From positions 1 to 40,972 of the forward strand of contig NZ_JAQYWB010000051.1 of NCBI RefSeq assembly GCF_030145185.1: DNA of 40,972 nt. Direction: 5' to 3'. The number at the start of each line of letters is the position of its first letter. Positions within the stretch are counted from its first letter, which is position 1. Shown one piece after another: positions 33,728 through 40,972 of the stretch. A program made the translations under genes and the position numbers. Origin of the DNA: Desulfoluna sp. GTDB lineage: Bacteria; Desulfobacterota; Desulfobacteria; Desulfobacterales; Desulfolunaceae. A model generated the notes under the pieces. The model saw only the letters and a program-made list of their open reading frames with translations. It had not been told where the DNA came from and did no database searches.

Positions 33728-33813
33728 ATATGCCGGTCGAGCGTAGCGACTCCATGGCCTTTCGCCTGTCTTTTATCTGCCTTTAGCCAGTCTTTTATCT
33801 CCATAAATCACTC

Positions 33814-34587
33814 TCACGCCATGTCGCCATTCAAAAGCGCCTGCATGGCCTCCGGGACAAAGACGAATGACGCAACCCGCGTCTCCTCGGCCTCCCCCGG
33901 GGGACAAAACGTAATCGCATGGGCATGCAACCCCAGACGCCCGTACCCGAATCGTTCCTCCAGAACAGCCAGGGAACGCTTCGACCCGTACCGCCGATCC
34001 CCGGCAATGGGATGGCCGACCAGCTTGGCATGGCGACGAATCTGATGTTTTCGGCCGGAAAGGGGGCTGCACCGCACCAGCGTGTAGCGCGTGGAGCGAT
34101 CCATAACAGAAAAAGTCGTCGCCGAAGGCATCCGCTTCCCGCTGCCCGCTGGATTGTTGCGTCCTCCGGCTTCCTTCGAAAGGGAGGCATCCCAGGTTCC
34201 ACTGTCCGGCACCAGGTTTCCATGAATCAGGGCGATATACTCCTTGGTCACCCGCTTCTCTTCAAACTGCCGTGTCAGGTGCCTTGCCGCCTCTTTCCCA
34301 AAGGCAAAGAGCACCACACCGCTGGTGTCCCCATCCAACCGGTGAACGGCATGAACGGTGGTCTCCTCCTTCGGCGTGCTCTGCCTGAGAACCTCTGGGG
34401 ATGACCTGAGAGCCTGGGTCACCACGGAAACAAGGTCCCGCCCCGGCTCGTTGTGAACCGAGACCCCGCAGGGTTTGTCCAAAGCCACCCACCCTGCACC
34501 GCCTGCTATAACGCCAATTCCCAGCGCCTCGAGGGTCGGAGCCCCATGCTCTTTACTATGATCATTTTTACTCAAGGGTGTCTCCAT
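33814..34587 (-). CDS. RluA-family RNA pseudouridine synthase
   Basis: The enzyme isomerises specific uridines in rRNA or tRNA. The 257-residue product lacks an S4 domain and consists of the catalytic domain: VALDKPCGVSVH at 34-45, the active-site motif HRLDGDTSG with catalytic Asp85, KEYIALIHG near 115-123, and SGRKHQIRRHAKLVGHPIAGDRRYG near 177-201. The last element, with Q-I-R-H, is typical of RluA. Which RNA position is modified cannot be deduced. The ATG at 34587 overlaps the regulator gene by 20 bp and has no ribosome site. A TTG at 34575 with GGAG six bases upstream is an alternative start. Confidence 0.87.
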   Translation of the reverse strand: METPLSKNDHSKEHGAPTLEALGIGVIAGGAGWVALDKPCGVSVHNEPGRDLVSVVTQALRSSPEVLRQSTPKEETTVHAVHRLDGDTSGVVLFAFGKEAARHLTRQFEEKRVTKEYIALIHGNLVPDSGTWDASLSKEAGGRNNPAGSGKRMPSATTFSVMDRSTRYTLVRCSPLSGRKHQIRRHAKLVGHPIAGDRRYGSKRSLAVLEERFGYGRLGLHAHAITFCPPGEAEETRVASFVFVPEAMQALLNGDMA

Positions 34588-35263
34588 TAAAATAAAACTG
34601 ACGAATATACGATTCCTGATCGTCCAGTGACCAGTGGGTTGTCTTCAGGAAGTGTGCAGCCCCCTGGGCGTCACCGCTGCGAATCAGCTCAATAAAGGCC
34701 CGATGCTCTTCGCAGTGTTCCGCTTCCCACTGAGGAATGTGCTTCCGGTTCAAAAAGTCATAGAGACGCTGCTTATTCAATTGAATGATGCGTCTCATCT
34801 GGCTGTTGCTGGAGAGATCAAGAAAGATATTATGAAAGGCCACGTTGTTCTGATAAAAGCCATAGGTATCCTTCATCTCGGTGGCCCGCTTCATCTCTCG
34901 GGTCAGTCGCTCCATCTCCAAAAGACACGCCTCGTTGAGTTTGTCGAAAACGGGCACAAGAATCTCTGACTCCAAGGCCCGACAAATCTCCCAGGCATGT
35001 TTGACATCCTCAAGGGAAAGCTTGTTGATCCTCACCCCCCGCCGCGGAAGAATCGACACAAACCCGTCGCATTCAAGCTGAATCAATGCATCTCGCAAGG
35101 GGGTCTTGCTGATGCCGAGTCTCTGGCTGATTTCGTTCACATTCACTAGAGACCCCGGTAAAAGGTTCCCCCTGCCCATTTCGTCCCTTAAGTATTCGTA
35201 AATCTGTTCCCTCAACGGCTTTGCTATAATGCTTATAGTCTGTCCGTTCCTCTGATCCCCCAT
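34568..35263 (-). CDS. GntR-family transcriptional regulator with FCD domain
   Basis: This 231-residue DNA-binding protein has a winged helix-turn-helix at about 12-80 (SLVNVNEISQRLGISKTPLRDALIQLECDG) and a C-terminal all-helical FCD domain. Its metal/ligand-binding histidines are likely in AFHNIF (near 147), EEHRAF (near 190) and FLKTTH (near 211). FCD members usually sense a small organic acid. The target is unknown; it overlaps the pseudouridine synthase gene, which may be a chance coupling. I choose ATG 35263, seven bases after AGGAG, over the GTG one codon earlier. Confidence 0.9.
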   Translation of the reverse strand: MGDQRNGQTISIIAKPLREQIYEYLRDEMGRGNLLPGSLVNVNEISQRLGISKTPLRDALIQLECDGFVSILPRRGVRINKLSLEDVKHAWEICRALESEILVPVFDKLNEACLLEMERLTREMKRATEMKDTYGFYQNNVAFHNIFLDLSSNSQMRRIIQLNKQRLYDFLNRKHIPQWEAEHCEEHRAFIELIRSGDAQGAAHFLKTTHWSLDDQESYIRQFYFNGDTLE

Positions 35264-35695
35264 CACACATCTCCTTCGCCATATTCAGAGCCTTTTCCCG
35301 GGGCACGACAGACAAACGCCGCCACCGGAAAACCCTTTCCAGGACTCTCTTAAAAACCGTCTTAATTCGTTAAATAAAACCGGACTGATCCCATTGAATA
35401 CCCTGCCACTGGATCGTTCAACAAAGGACGAAAGGTACACGCAAACACCCTGCCCCATCAACTTTTGTTCGATCCACCTCATAAATAAAAGCTGTTCACA
35501 ATGCGATAACAGGCGTCCATAAACACAAAAAACAAATAACCGGCTTGCAAACCATACAGTTCCTGCGCATCACCGGCATCAACTAAGGAATGACTCGTCT
35601 TCAATAAAACGATTTCAACCCGGATATTTCGCAGTAACCAGCCGTAATAAAATCTTATTTCTTTGGCATGCTCGTTTTCTCATGCAATATTCGGG
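35264..35695. other. Intergenic region upstream of the GntR gene
   Basis: No gene is visible in this 432-bp stretch. On the minus strand, TTGAAC (35421-35416) and TTCAAT (35398-35393), separated by 17 bp, form a possible promoter for the regulator gene. The right half is AT-rich. I see no terminator with a T-tract for the large gene whose stop is at 35696. Confidence 0.4.
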
Positions 35696-38638
35696 TTAAG
35701 GTGGCAACAGGACACTCACGGCATGTCGGCCATCCACCTTCATCACACACGGGGTTTCAAAGGTGGCAAGGGCTGTGAATTCCCCATCAACGGCCACCGG
35801 CTGTTTAAGGAGCCACGCCATATCAAAGTGGTCTCCCCTCGCCTCTATAATGGAGATATAATTGATCCCCAACGCGGTGATGTTATGAAAAAAATGTGAC
35901 CCCTGGGACGGATCCGCTTTTAAATCTTTGTGACTGCTTTCCACAATACCGCACACCTCAGAGATCTCCTCCCAGGTCACGGGAATGCCCAGCCACCGGT
36001 CTGCAGAGCCCCACCGCCCCGGCCCAAGCAACACATACTTCTCCTGCCGTTTGGCCATTTCCGCATTCATCCGACCGATCTCCCGGGCTATTTCCCGGGT
36101 CTTCTTCAAATCAAAGGCATCGGGCTTCACGTAGAGAATATGATGAACAGGCAACCCCTTCACATGCCCCAAGGCATGGGAAGAGACGCTCACGGCGGCG
36201 GCTTTTTCTGCCTCTGAAATGCCCACATCTGCCAGGGCCTCCCGATCGGTCATGGGCCGAATCTGGAGCAGCACGAACCGCCCCTTCTCCCCAGGCTGAC
36301 AGGGCAGGTCAACGGCAAATTCGATCTCAACCGATGAGCCCATGCCCTGGGCTCCAATGTCCAAAACCCGGGAAAGCAAGGCCGGGAGGGGAAAAATGTT
36401 GTACTTGAGAATTTTATCAAATGTCAACACCCTGGGTCCGCGGAGCTGAGGCCCGTACCGAATGGTATTCTCATCTCGAACGTAGGTTCCTGCAAGATGC
36501 TTCAACGGGCTGTTGTCATCGAGATCACGAACAGAGAGCTTATCGATTTCCGAATTCAGAGAGACCACGGAAGCCGGTGCTTTTCCGCCAACCTTCAGGG
36601 CATATAAACTTTGCTGAGCACTCTTGAGGATTTCTTCCACCCGAGAAAACTGCGGCAGAATATGGGGCCGTTTGGGAGAAAAACGCAAGGCCTGTTCCCC
36701 TTCCACCACCGTACGCCCCAATCCCATGGCAATGGCGGCAATCCCCTCTTCCGCCTTCATTTTTCCAAAGGGATAGTAATTGTAGGATTGGGCCACCCCC
36801 GAAATCGCAGGATAATAATAATCGCCCCACCGACGCCCGGAGACCGCCTGGATGATCACCGCCATCTTCTCCTCTTCGGTGCGATGCCCGACCCTCCTCG
36901 CAAAACTCTTGGGGCCCTGAAAATAGGTAGAGGCGTAGACCAATTTCACCCCAGAGATCAGCTGATTCACCCTCACCTCCAGATCCGGGTGATCATTGGA
37001 CATCATGCAGGTGTGATAAAGGCCCGCATAGGCCATAAACTGGGCGTCTTCAAACAGCGCTGACGAACGGACAGCGAGGGGATGATGAATCTCATTTAAA
37101 AAAACCCGCAACTCTTCGCCAATCCATCCAGGGAAGACGGCCTTCTGAAAGTGCTCAATCACCTCCTCATCTGGAAGGTCGGCCTTGGCAAGCCACAAGA
37201 GATTGTTTTCCTGCACAAAGGCATCAAACCCTTCGGTGGAGATCACCAGGGTCTGGGGAAGAGCAATCTCCACATCCTCAAAGGCTTCGTTCAACTCGGG
37301 GTGGTGCCTGAGAAGCGTTGAGGCGAACACAAGCCCCCGGGCTTTGCCCCCCAGGGACCCGTTTCCAATTTTCAGAAAATCGGTCTCCGGGTCAAACTCA
37401 TCGGCATCGAATTGAACCACCACACCCTTCTGCCGACTGCGCCGACGCTCTTGAATATTCCTCTGAATAAAGGCCTTCATGTCGGAGATATTCCCGAAGA
37501 AATCCTTATCCGTGGCGGGCCTCAGGCGATTAGCGAGCAGGGTCTCCGAGCGGGCATAGAACCACCGGGAGAAATCATTTTTCCGCCAGTGGTGATAAAA
37601 ACACTCATCCGAGATATCGGCCAACCTCTTTTCAAGAGCCCGAAAGTTGGGGGCTCTCCCCAGCTCGCGCCCGTCGTCGCCTCGGAACACAAAATCACCA
37701 AACCCCAGTTGATTCACAAAATAGTGGTGAAAATCACCGGAAAGTGAGGGGGAATTCTTGTCCACAAAGTAGATGCCCAGGGCATCTGCCATGCGCCGGT
37801 TGGAAGATTCCGTGCTGGCCATCATCAGAGGAATATCGGCCTGGTGAGCTTGAATATGGGACAGGACACGGTATCCGGAGTCATCACAAACAGCGCCCTC
37901 CCGTGGGAAACTGGCGTCAGAGATAACCCCCAGAACATAATCCTTGTATGTCTCATAGATCTCCATGGCCTCTTCGTAACTCTGGGCCACAATAATTTTG
38001 GGCCGGGCCCGCATGGTCAGGAGCCGATGTTCATGGTTTAAGACCTCCTCCATCACATTCTGAACCTGAGTGACCACCTCTTTATATAAGATTGGAAGAA
38101 TGGCCGAGGTATAAAGGGGAGAATCCTCCACCATCAGAATCACCCGGACCCCGGCTTTTTCCGTGTCATGCGCCACATTAAGTCGATCCTCTTCGCTTTT
38201 AATCAGGGCAAGGAGAATGTCGGCATTTCCGCTCCAGACGTACATGCGATCCACGCCCCGGGATTTGGAACGTGCCAGATCGAATTGACTCGGCAACTGA
38301 CTGTGAGTCAGCAGAATAACTGGGATGCAGGGGCACTTACGTTTGATCTCCTCCCCCAGGGTGAAGGCGTCCATGTCCACGAGCCGAAGCATGGTGACGA
38401 CCATGTCAAAGGGGCGTTTTTCCAGCATAGCCAGGGCCTCTTCAGCCGTAGAAACCCAGGTCAACCGAGGAGGCCGACTCAAGTTAAGGCCCCGATACTC
38501 GGTGACGATCTTCTCCGAAAGCCGCCCGTCCTCTTCCATGATGCAGGCATCATACAGACTTGAGACCAATAAAATCTCCCTGATTTTATTGGGCATCAGC
38601 TCATAAAATATCTTAAACCGAGAATCAAAATCTTCCAT
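35696..38638 (-). CDS. PEP/pyruvate-binding protein with two receiver-like domains
   Basis: This 980-residue cytoplasmic protein combines signalling and metabolic modules. Residues 18-150 form a receiver-like fold whose acceptor position is Met83 (FDMVVTMLRL), so it cannot be phosphorylated there. Residues 165-310 form a second receiver-like domain with Asp241 (GVISDASF). From about 425 there is the ATP-grasp nucleotide-binding domain of PEP synthase/PPDK: GNGSLGGKARG, LAVRSSALFEDA near 521-532, and later VEIEFAVDLP and VLLQIRPM. The phosphohistidine and PEP-binding barrel domains are absent, and a unique ~200-residue C-terminal part replaces them. Start: ATG 38638, AGG upstream; a GTG at 38746 would add 36 residues without support. 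Role unknown. Confidence 0.85.
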   Translation of the reverse strand: MEDFDSRFKIFYELMPNKIREILLVSSLYDACIMEEDGRLSEKIVTEYRGLNLSRPPRLTWVSTAEEALAMLEKRPFDMVVTMLRLVDMDAFTLGEEIKRKCPCIPVILLTHSQLPSQFDLARSKSRGVDRMYVWSGNADILLALIKSEEDRLNVAHDTEKAGVRVILMVEDSPLYTSAILPILYKEVVTQVQNVMEEVLNHEHRLLTMRARPKIIVAQSYEEAMEIYETYKDYVLGVISDASFPREGAVCDDSGYRVLSHIQAHQADIPLMMASTESSNRRMADALGIYFVDKNSPSLSGDFHHYFVNQLGFGDFVFRGDDGRELGRAPNFRALEKRLADISDECFYHHWRKNDFSRWFYARSETLLANRLRPATDKDFFGNISDMKAFIQRNIQERRRSRQKGVVVQFDADEFDPETDFLKIGNGSLGGKARGLVFASTLLRHHPELNEAFEDVEIALPQTLVISTEGFDAFVQENNLLWLAKADLPDEEVIEHFQKAVFPGWIGEELRVFLNEIHHPLAVRSSALFEDAQFMAYAGLYHTCMMSNDHPDLEVRVNQLISGVKLVYASTYFQGPKSFARRVGHRTEEEKMAVIIQAVSGRRWGDYYYPAISGVAQSYNYYPFGKMKAEEGIAAIAMGLGRTVVEGEQALRFSPKRPHILPQFSRVEEILKSAQQSLYALKVGGKAPASVVSLNSEIDKLSVRDLDDNSPLKHLAGTYVRDENTIRYGPQLRGPRVLTFDKILKYNIFPLPALLSRVLDIGAQGMGSSVEIEFAVDLPCQPGEKGRFVLLQIRPMTDREALADVGISEAEKAAAVSVSSHALGHVKGLPVHHILYVKPDAFDLKKTREIAREIGRMNAEMAKRQEKYVLLGPGRWGSADRWLGIPVTWEEISEVCGIVESSHKDLKADPSQGSHFFHNITALGINYISIIEARGDHFDMAWLLKQPVAVDGEFTALATFETPCVMKVDGRHAVSVLLPP

Positions 38639-39023
38639 CGATAACCTGCCGTTCAATGTCAAGCCACACCCTCCTTCGTACCCACCAAAGAGATAAAAGA
38701 CCCATTCCAAAAATGACAAAGGGGTACTGTTTGATATATCAGACACCTAATACCAAAGCAAGCTCAGGCTGAAGGTTCCGCCCCACACCAACCCCCTATT
38801 TTTCCTGTCATTCCGGATAAAAAAGAGTTCACCCCCTCGGGATTGCGCCCCCTTTCCTCTCTTTTATCTACTGAAAACCCTTCTTCAGATTGACTTTTCA
38901 TCGGGACTGGACTAAGGCCAATGCAGACAAAATTGGCGTCAAAATGACGCCATAAGGCACACGGATACAGGTCCGACCAAGCCGGACAAAATGCTGAACA
39001 CTCAATGAAATGAGGCCATCCAC
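38639..39023. other. Divergent intergenic region before panC
   Basis: No gene is seen. The stretch separates two divergent genes and must hold both promoters. A perfect inverted repeat TGGCGTC-aaaat-GACGCCA at 38934-38952 is a possible operator or RNA hairpin upstream of panC. TTGACT at 38890-38895 is a possible -35 box without a convincing -10. Confidence 0.45.
38934..38952 (+). promoter_or_regulatory. Palindrome upstream of panC
   Basis: TGGCGTC and GACGCCA are exact inverted copies separated by five bases, 71 bp before the panC start. With no T-tract it suits a protein-binding site or a leader hairpin rather than a terminator. Confidence 0.4.
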
Positions 39024-39869
39024 ATGGACGTCATCGGTTCAATTCAAGAGATGCAGAGCTTAAGCAACACGCTGCGACAGGAAGGCAAGCGAATTGCCTT
39101 CGTCCCCACCATGGGTTTTCTCCACGACGGACACCTCTCCCTGATGCGGGAGGCAAAGAAACACGCAGATGTTCTAGTCACCAGTATCTTCGTCAATCCG
39201 GCCCAGTTTGGTCCCAGCGAAGACCTGGACGCCTACCCCCGAGCCATGGAAAGTGACCTGGCCAAATCCAAAGAGGTGGGCGTGGATGTGGTCTTCACCC
39301 CGACAAACGACCAAATTTATCCAGACGGATACGAAACCTACGTCCAACTGGAGACATTGCCCAACCATCTCTGCGGCCTCTCCCGACCCGTCTTTTTCAA
39401 AGGGATCACCACCGTCGTCACCAAACTGTTTAACATCATCAAGCCCCACGTGGCCGTCTTCGGTGAAAAAGACTTTCAACAGCTTGCCATCATTCGACGC
39501 ATGGTGAAAGATCTGAACATGGACGTTGAGATCCTCGGCGGAACCCTGATCCGGGAAGCCGACGGACTCGCCATGAGCTCTCGGAACGCCTACCTGACCG
39601 AGCCCCAGCGTAAAGAGGCGCTCCGCCTCAGCCAATCTCTGGATAAAGTACGAGACCGGGTCGCCCAGGGAGAAACCAGCGTTGCGGCCCTTCGAACCCT
39701 GGCAGAAAAACACCTCACCGAGTGCCCCATGATCCAGATCGACTACATCTCCTTGTGTAATCCCGAGACCCTGGACGAGGTGGAGACCCTCACCGGCCCC
39801 ACGCTCATGGCCCTGGCGGTGACGATGGGCGCGACTCGCCTCATCGACAATCGAGTGCTGGTTCCTTAA
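39024..39869 (+). CDS. panC: Pantothenate synthetase PanC
   Basis: PanC joins pantoate and beta-alanine with ATP to make pantothenate, the precursor of coenzyme A. The 281-residue cytosolic product has the nucleotidyl-transferase motifs FVPTMGFLHDGHLSL at 26-40 (HIGH-like HDGH) and the KMSKS-like MSSRNAYL near 184-191. FVNPAQF, FGEKDFQQL and the closing TRLIDN are also typical. The usual RPGHF stretch reads RPVFF here. The ATG lies close to a GAGG ribosome site. It stands alone; panB and panD are not in the window. A bidirectional terminator follows. Confidence 0.95.
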   Translation: MDVIGSIQEMQSLSNTLRQEGKRIAFVPTMGFLHDGHLSLMREAKKHADVLVTSIFVNPAQFGPSEDLDAYPRAMESDLAKSKEVGVDVVFTPTNDQIYPDGYETYVQLETLPNHLCGLSRPVFFKGITTVVTKLFNIIKPHVAVFGEKDFQQLAIIRRMVKDLNMDVEILGGTLIREADGLAMSSRNAYLTEPQRKEALRLSQSLDKVRDRVAQGETSVAALRTLAEKHLTECPMIQIDYISLCNPETLDEVETLTGPTLMALAVTMGATRLIDNRVLVP

Positions 39870-39935
39870 GGGCCGTCAAGGCCTGCCTCAGGCGTGTCAA
39901 TGCATGATTATTTATGTCCATCCGCCTTACCAAAC

Positions 39936-39974
39936 AAAAAAACCGACCCCGGCAGCTGCCGGGATCGGTTTTTA
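39936..39974. terminator. Bidirectional terminator between panC and the TauE/SafE gene
   Basis: A long stem with CCGA-C-CCCGGCAG pairing CTGCCGGG-A-TCGG, flanked by A and T runs on either side, lies between the two convergent genes. Only one internal mismatch is present, so it should work on both strands. Confidence 0.9.
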
Positions 39975-40018
39975 TTTTTGTAACCTCATGAAATATCCGG
40001 GTTAGGGGGTGGGACGCA

Positions 40019-40804
40019 TTACCCGATATGAAGCACATTGGCAAGAATAATAAACACACCGGTGGCCAAAAGCACCCAAAAAACAATCTTTCGAAAAAGC
40101 GCCGCATCGACCCTGTGATGGACCACTTCACCGATGAAAATCCCCACCAGAAGAAAGGGAAGCGACCAGACCAGATTGAGCAGGCTCTGGCCCATGGGAG
40201 CGCCTTGGGTGGCCACCGCTGCGATGTTGGATAAAATAGGATCAAAGGTGGTATCGGTGGCAATCAAAAAGGTGTTCAAAGAAACCCACAGAAGACTCAA
40301 TGTTGCCCTGAACTCGCCTTTGTCCAGAAGTTTCCGTGTGGCATAAAGCACCACAAACGGCCCGCCGGTTGCAAACGCTCCGTGAAGAACACCACCCAGG
40401 ACCAGCAACACATAATAAATCCATTCTGGAACCGTGACGCCGAGATCCAGCCCCCCGTACTCCTTTTTCAATTGAAGCACCGAGGTAAAAATAATAAATA
40501 TACCAAGAAAAAGTTTCAGCGTATCGCTGGGGAAATGGTTAAACAGATAAATCCCTGCGGGCATCCCCAAACCCACAAGCGTCACGATAATCCCGAACTG
40601 ACGCCAGTTGATGTGTCGAAATTTCGTAGAGACAAGATAAGCGCCCAGCACCCACGTCAAGACGGCCAAAAGAACCTTGGCCTCATAAATTCCCAGAATC
40701 CATGTAATAAAGGGAAAGGCGAGAACAGTGCACCCAAAGCCGGTGATTACTTCAAGGGTGTGGGTAAGAAACACCACAACACCGGTCAAAAAAAAGGTCA
40801 TCAT
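40019..40804 (-). CDS. TauE/SafE (TSUP) family membrane permease
   Basis: This 261-residue integral membrane protein has about eight hydrophobic helices and the internal two-fold pattern of the TauE/SafE family, which moves sulfite, sulfoacetate or other organosulfur anions. Helix 1 contains HTLEVITGFGCTVLAFPF at about 15-32 and the second half repeats the theme as GGVLHGAFATGGPFVVLY near 137-154, the family's paired signature. VSTKFRHINWRQF is the usual cytoplasmic loop. The substrate is not deducible; sulfur anion export would suit a sulfidogenic lifestyle. AGGA lies ten bases before the ATG. Confidence 0.88.
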   Translation of the reverse strand: MMTFFLTGVVVFLTHTLEVITGFGCTVLAFPFITWILGIYEAKVLLAVLTWVLGAYLVSTKFRHINWRQFGIIVTLVGLGMPAGIYLFNHFPSDTLKLFLGIFIIFTSVLQLKKEYGGLDLGVTVPEWIYYVLLVLGGVLHGAFATGGPFVVLYATRKLLDKGEFRATLSLLWVSLNTFLIATDTTFDPILSNIAAVATQGAPMGQSLLNLVWSLPFLLVGIFIGEVVHHRVDAALFRKIVFWVLLATGVFIILANVLHIG

Positions 40805-40972
40805 GCGTTAAACATCCTTCGTACATAAAGGTCGGGGTCGATTTCCCAAAATATGCTGCCCCCTGCCCCCCTTCCGGCTCGGTACGACAGCAGACTCCCA
40901 CCAGGTTTCAAACAATACACGATTCACAAATTAAGCGTCGCATCCCCCCTGGACCTGGAAACCAACCCCTTG

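Larger units (their letters stand above)
33216..33813. other. Gene-free, repeat-rich intergenic region
   Basis: I find no gene in this 598-bp stretch. It holds an 18-bp inverted repeat pair (33413-33430 and 33506-33523), a 13-bp direct repeat, a partial copy of the dispersed repeat core near 33567-33580, a stem GAGCCC/GGGCTC near 33611-33632, and a terminator-like hairpin at 33704-33727. Near 33757-33800 GTCTTTTATCT occurs twice beside single GCCTTTCGCC and GCCTTTAGCC heptamer-like pieces. A noncoding RNA ending at 33727 is possible but unproven. Confidence 0.5.

Noticed and set aside
38639-38746. 36-residue extension of the PEP/pyruvate-binding protein from a GTG
   Set aside because: The GTG has a poor ribosome site and the extension shows no domain; the ATG at 38638 is followed at once by the receiver-like fold.

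Overview
The window is about 41 kb of bacterial chromosome with moderately high GC, dense housekeeping genes and almost no mobile DNA. I see no rRNA, tRNA, CRISPR array, phage or intact insertion sequence. The gene mix suggests an anaerobic Desulfobacterota (Desulfobacterales-like) chromosome: Mrp/NBP35, an orphan larB, a UPF0280 protein, citramalate-based isoleucine synthesis, a long PEP/pyruvate-binding protein with receiver-like domains, and a REC-HD-GYP response regulator. The taxon is an inference from gene content, not a database result.

Layout. 1-3258: an isoprenylcysteine-methyltransferase-like membrane enzyme, a CCA-adding/poly(A) polymerase family gene on the minus strand, copies of a short dispersed repeat, and a 371-bp array of 53 heptamer units. 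3259-9615: Mrp ATPase, a dGTPase-like HD protein, a UPF0280 protein, a LapA-like membrane protein and MutS. 9629-16810: AMIN-type N-acetylmuramoyl-L-alanine amidase, a large hybrid histidine kinase overlapping a REC-HD-GYP regulator, and LarB. 17100-26574: a complete branched-chain amino acid gene cluster, ilvD-ilvB-ilvH-cimA-leuA-ilvC. It is headed by an unannotated 34-aa leader peptide packed with Ile, Leu and Val codons and by a mutually exclusive antiterminator/terminator pair, and it is closed by a strong intrinsic terminator. 26835-30826: a secreted protein of unknown function next to an ABCG-like ATPase/permease fusion. 30954-33215 (minus): a chalcone-isomerase-like secreted protein, a DUF2147 protein and PyrD. 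33216-33813: a gene-free stretch rich in repeats. 33814-38638 (minus): an RluA-type pseudouridine synthase overlapping a GntR/FCD regulator, then the PEP/pyruvate-binding signalling protein. 39024-40804: PanC and, convergent to it, a TauE/SafE permease.

How the genes work together. The ilv cluster supplies the steps from pyruvate to the 2-keto acid precursors: CimA for the threonine-independent isoleucine route, IlvB/H, IlvC and IlvD for the shared steps, and LeuA for entry to leucine. The leader peptide and its RNA arms predict that one attenuator senses charged tRNAs for all three end products. The kinase and HD-GYP protein form a signalling pair. The secreted protein and ABC fusion form a two-gene unit of unknown function and are the best candidate here for an uncharacterised system.
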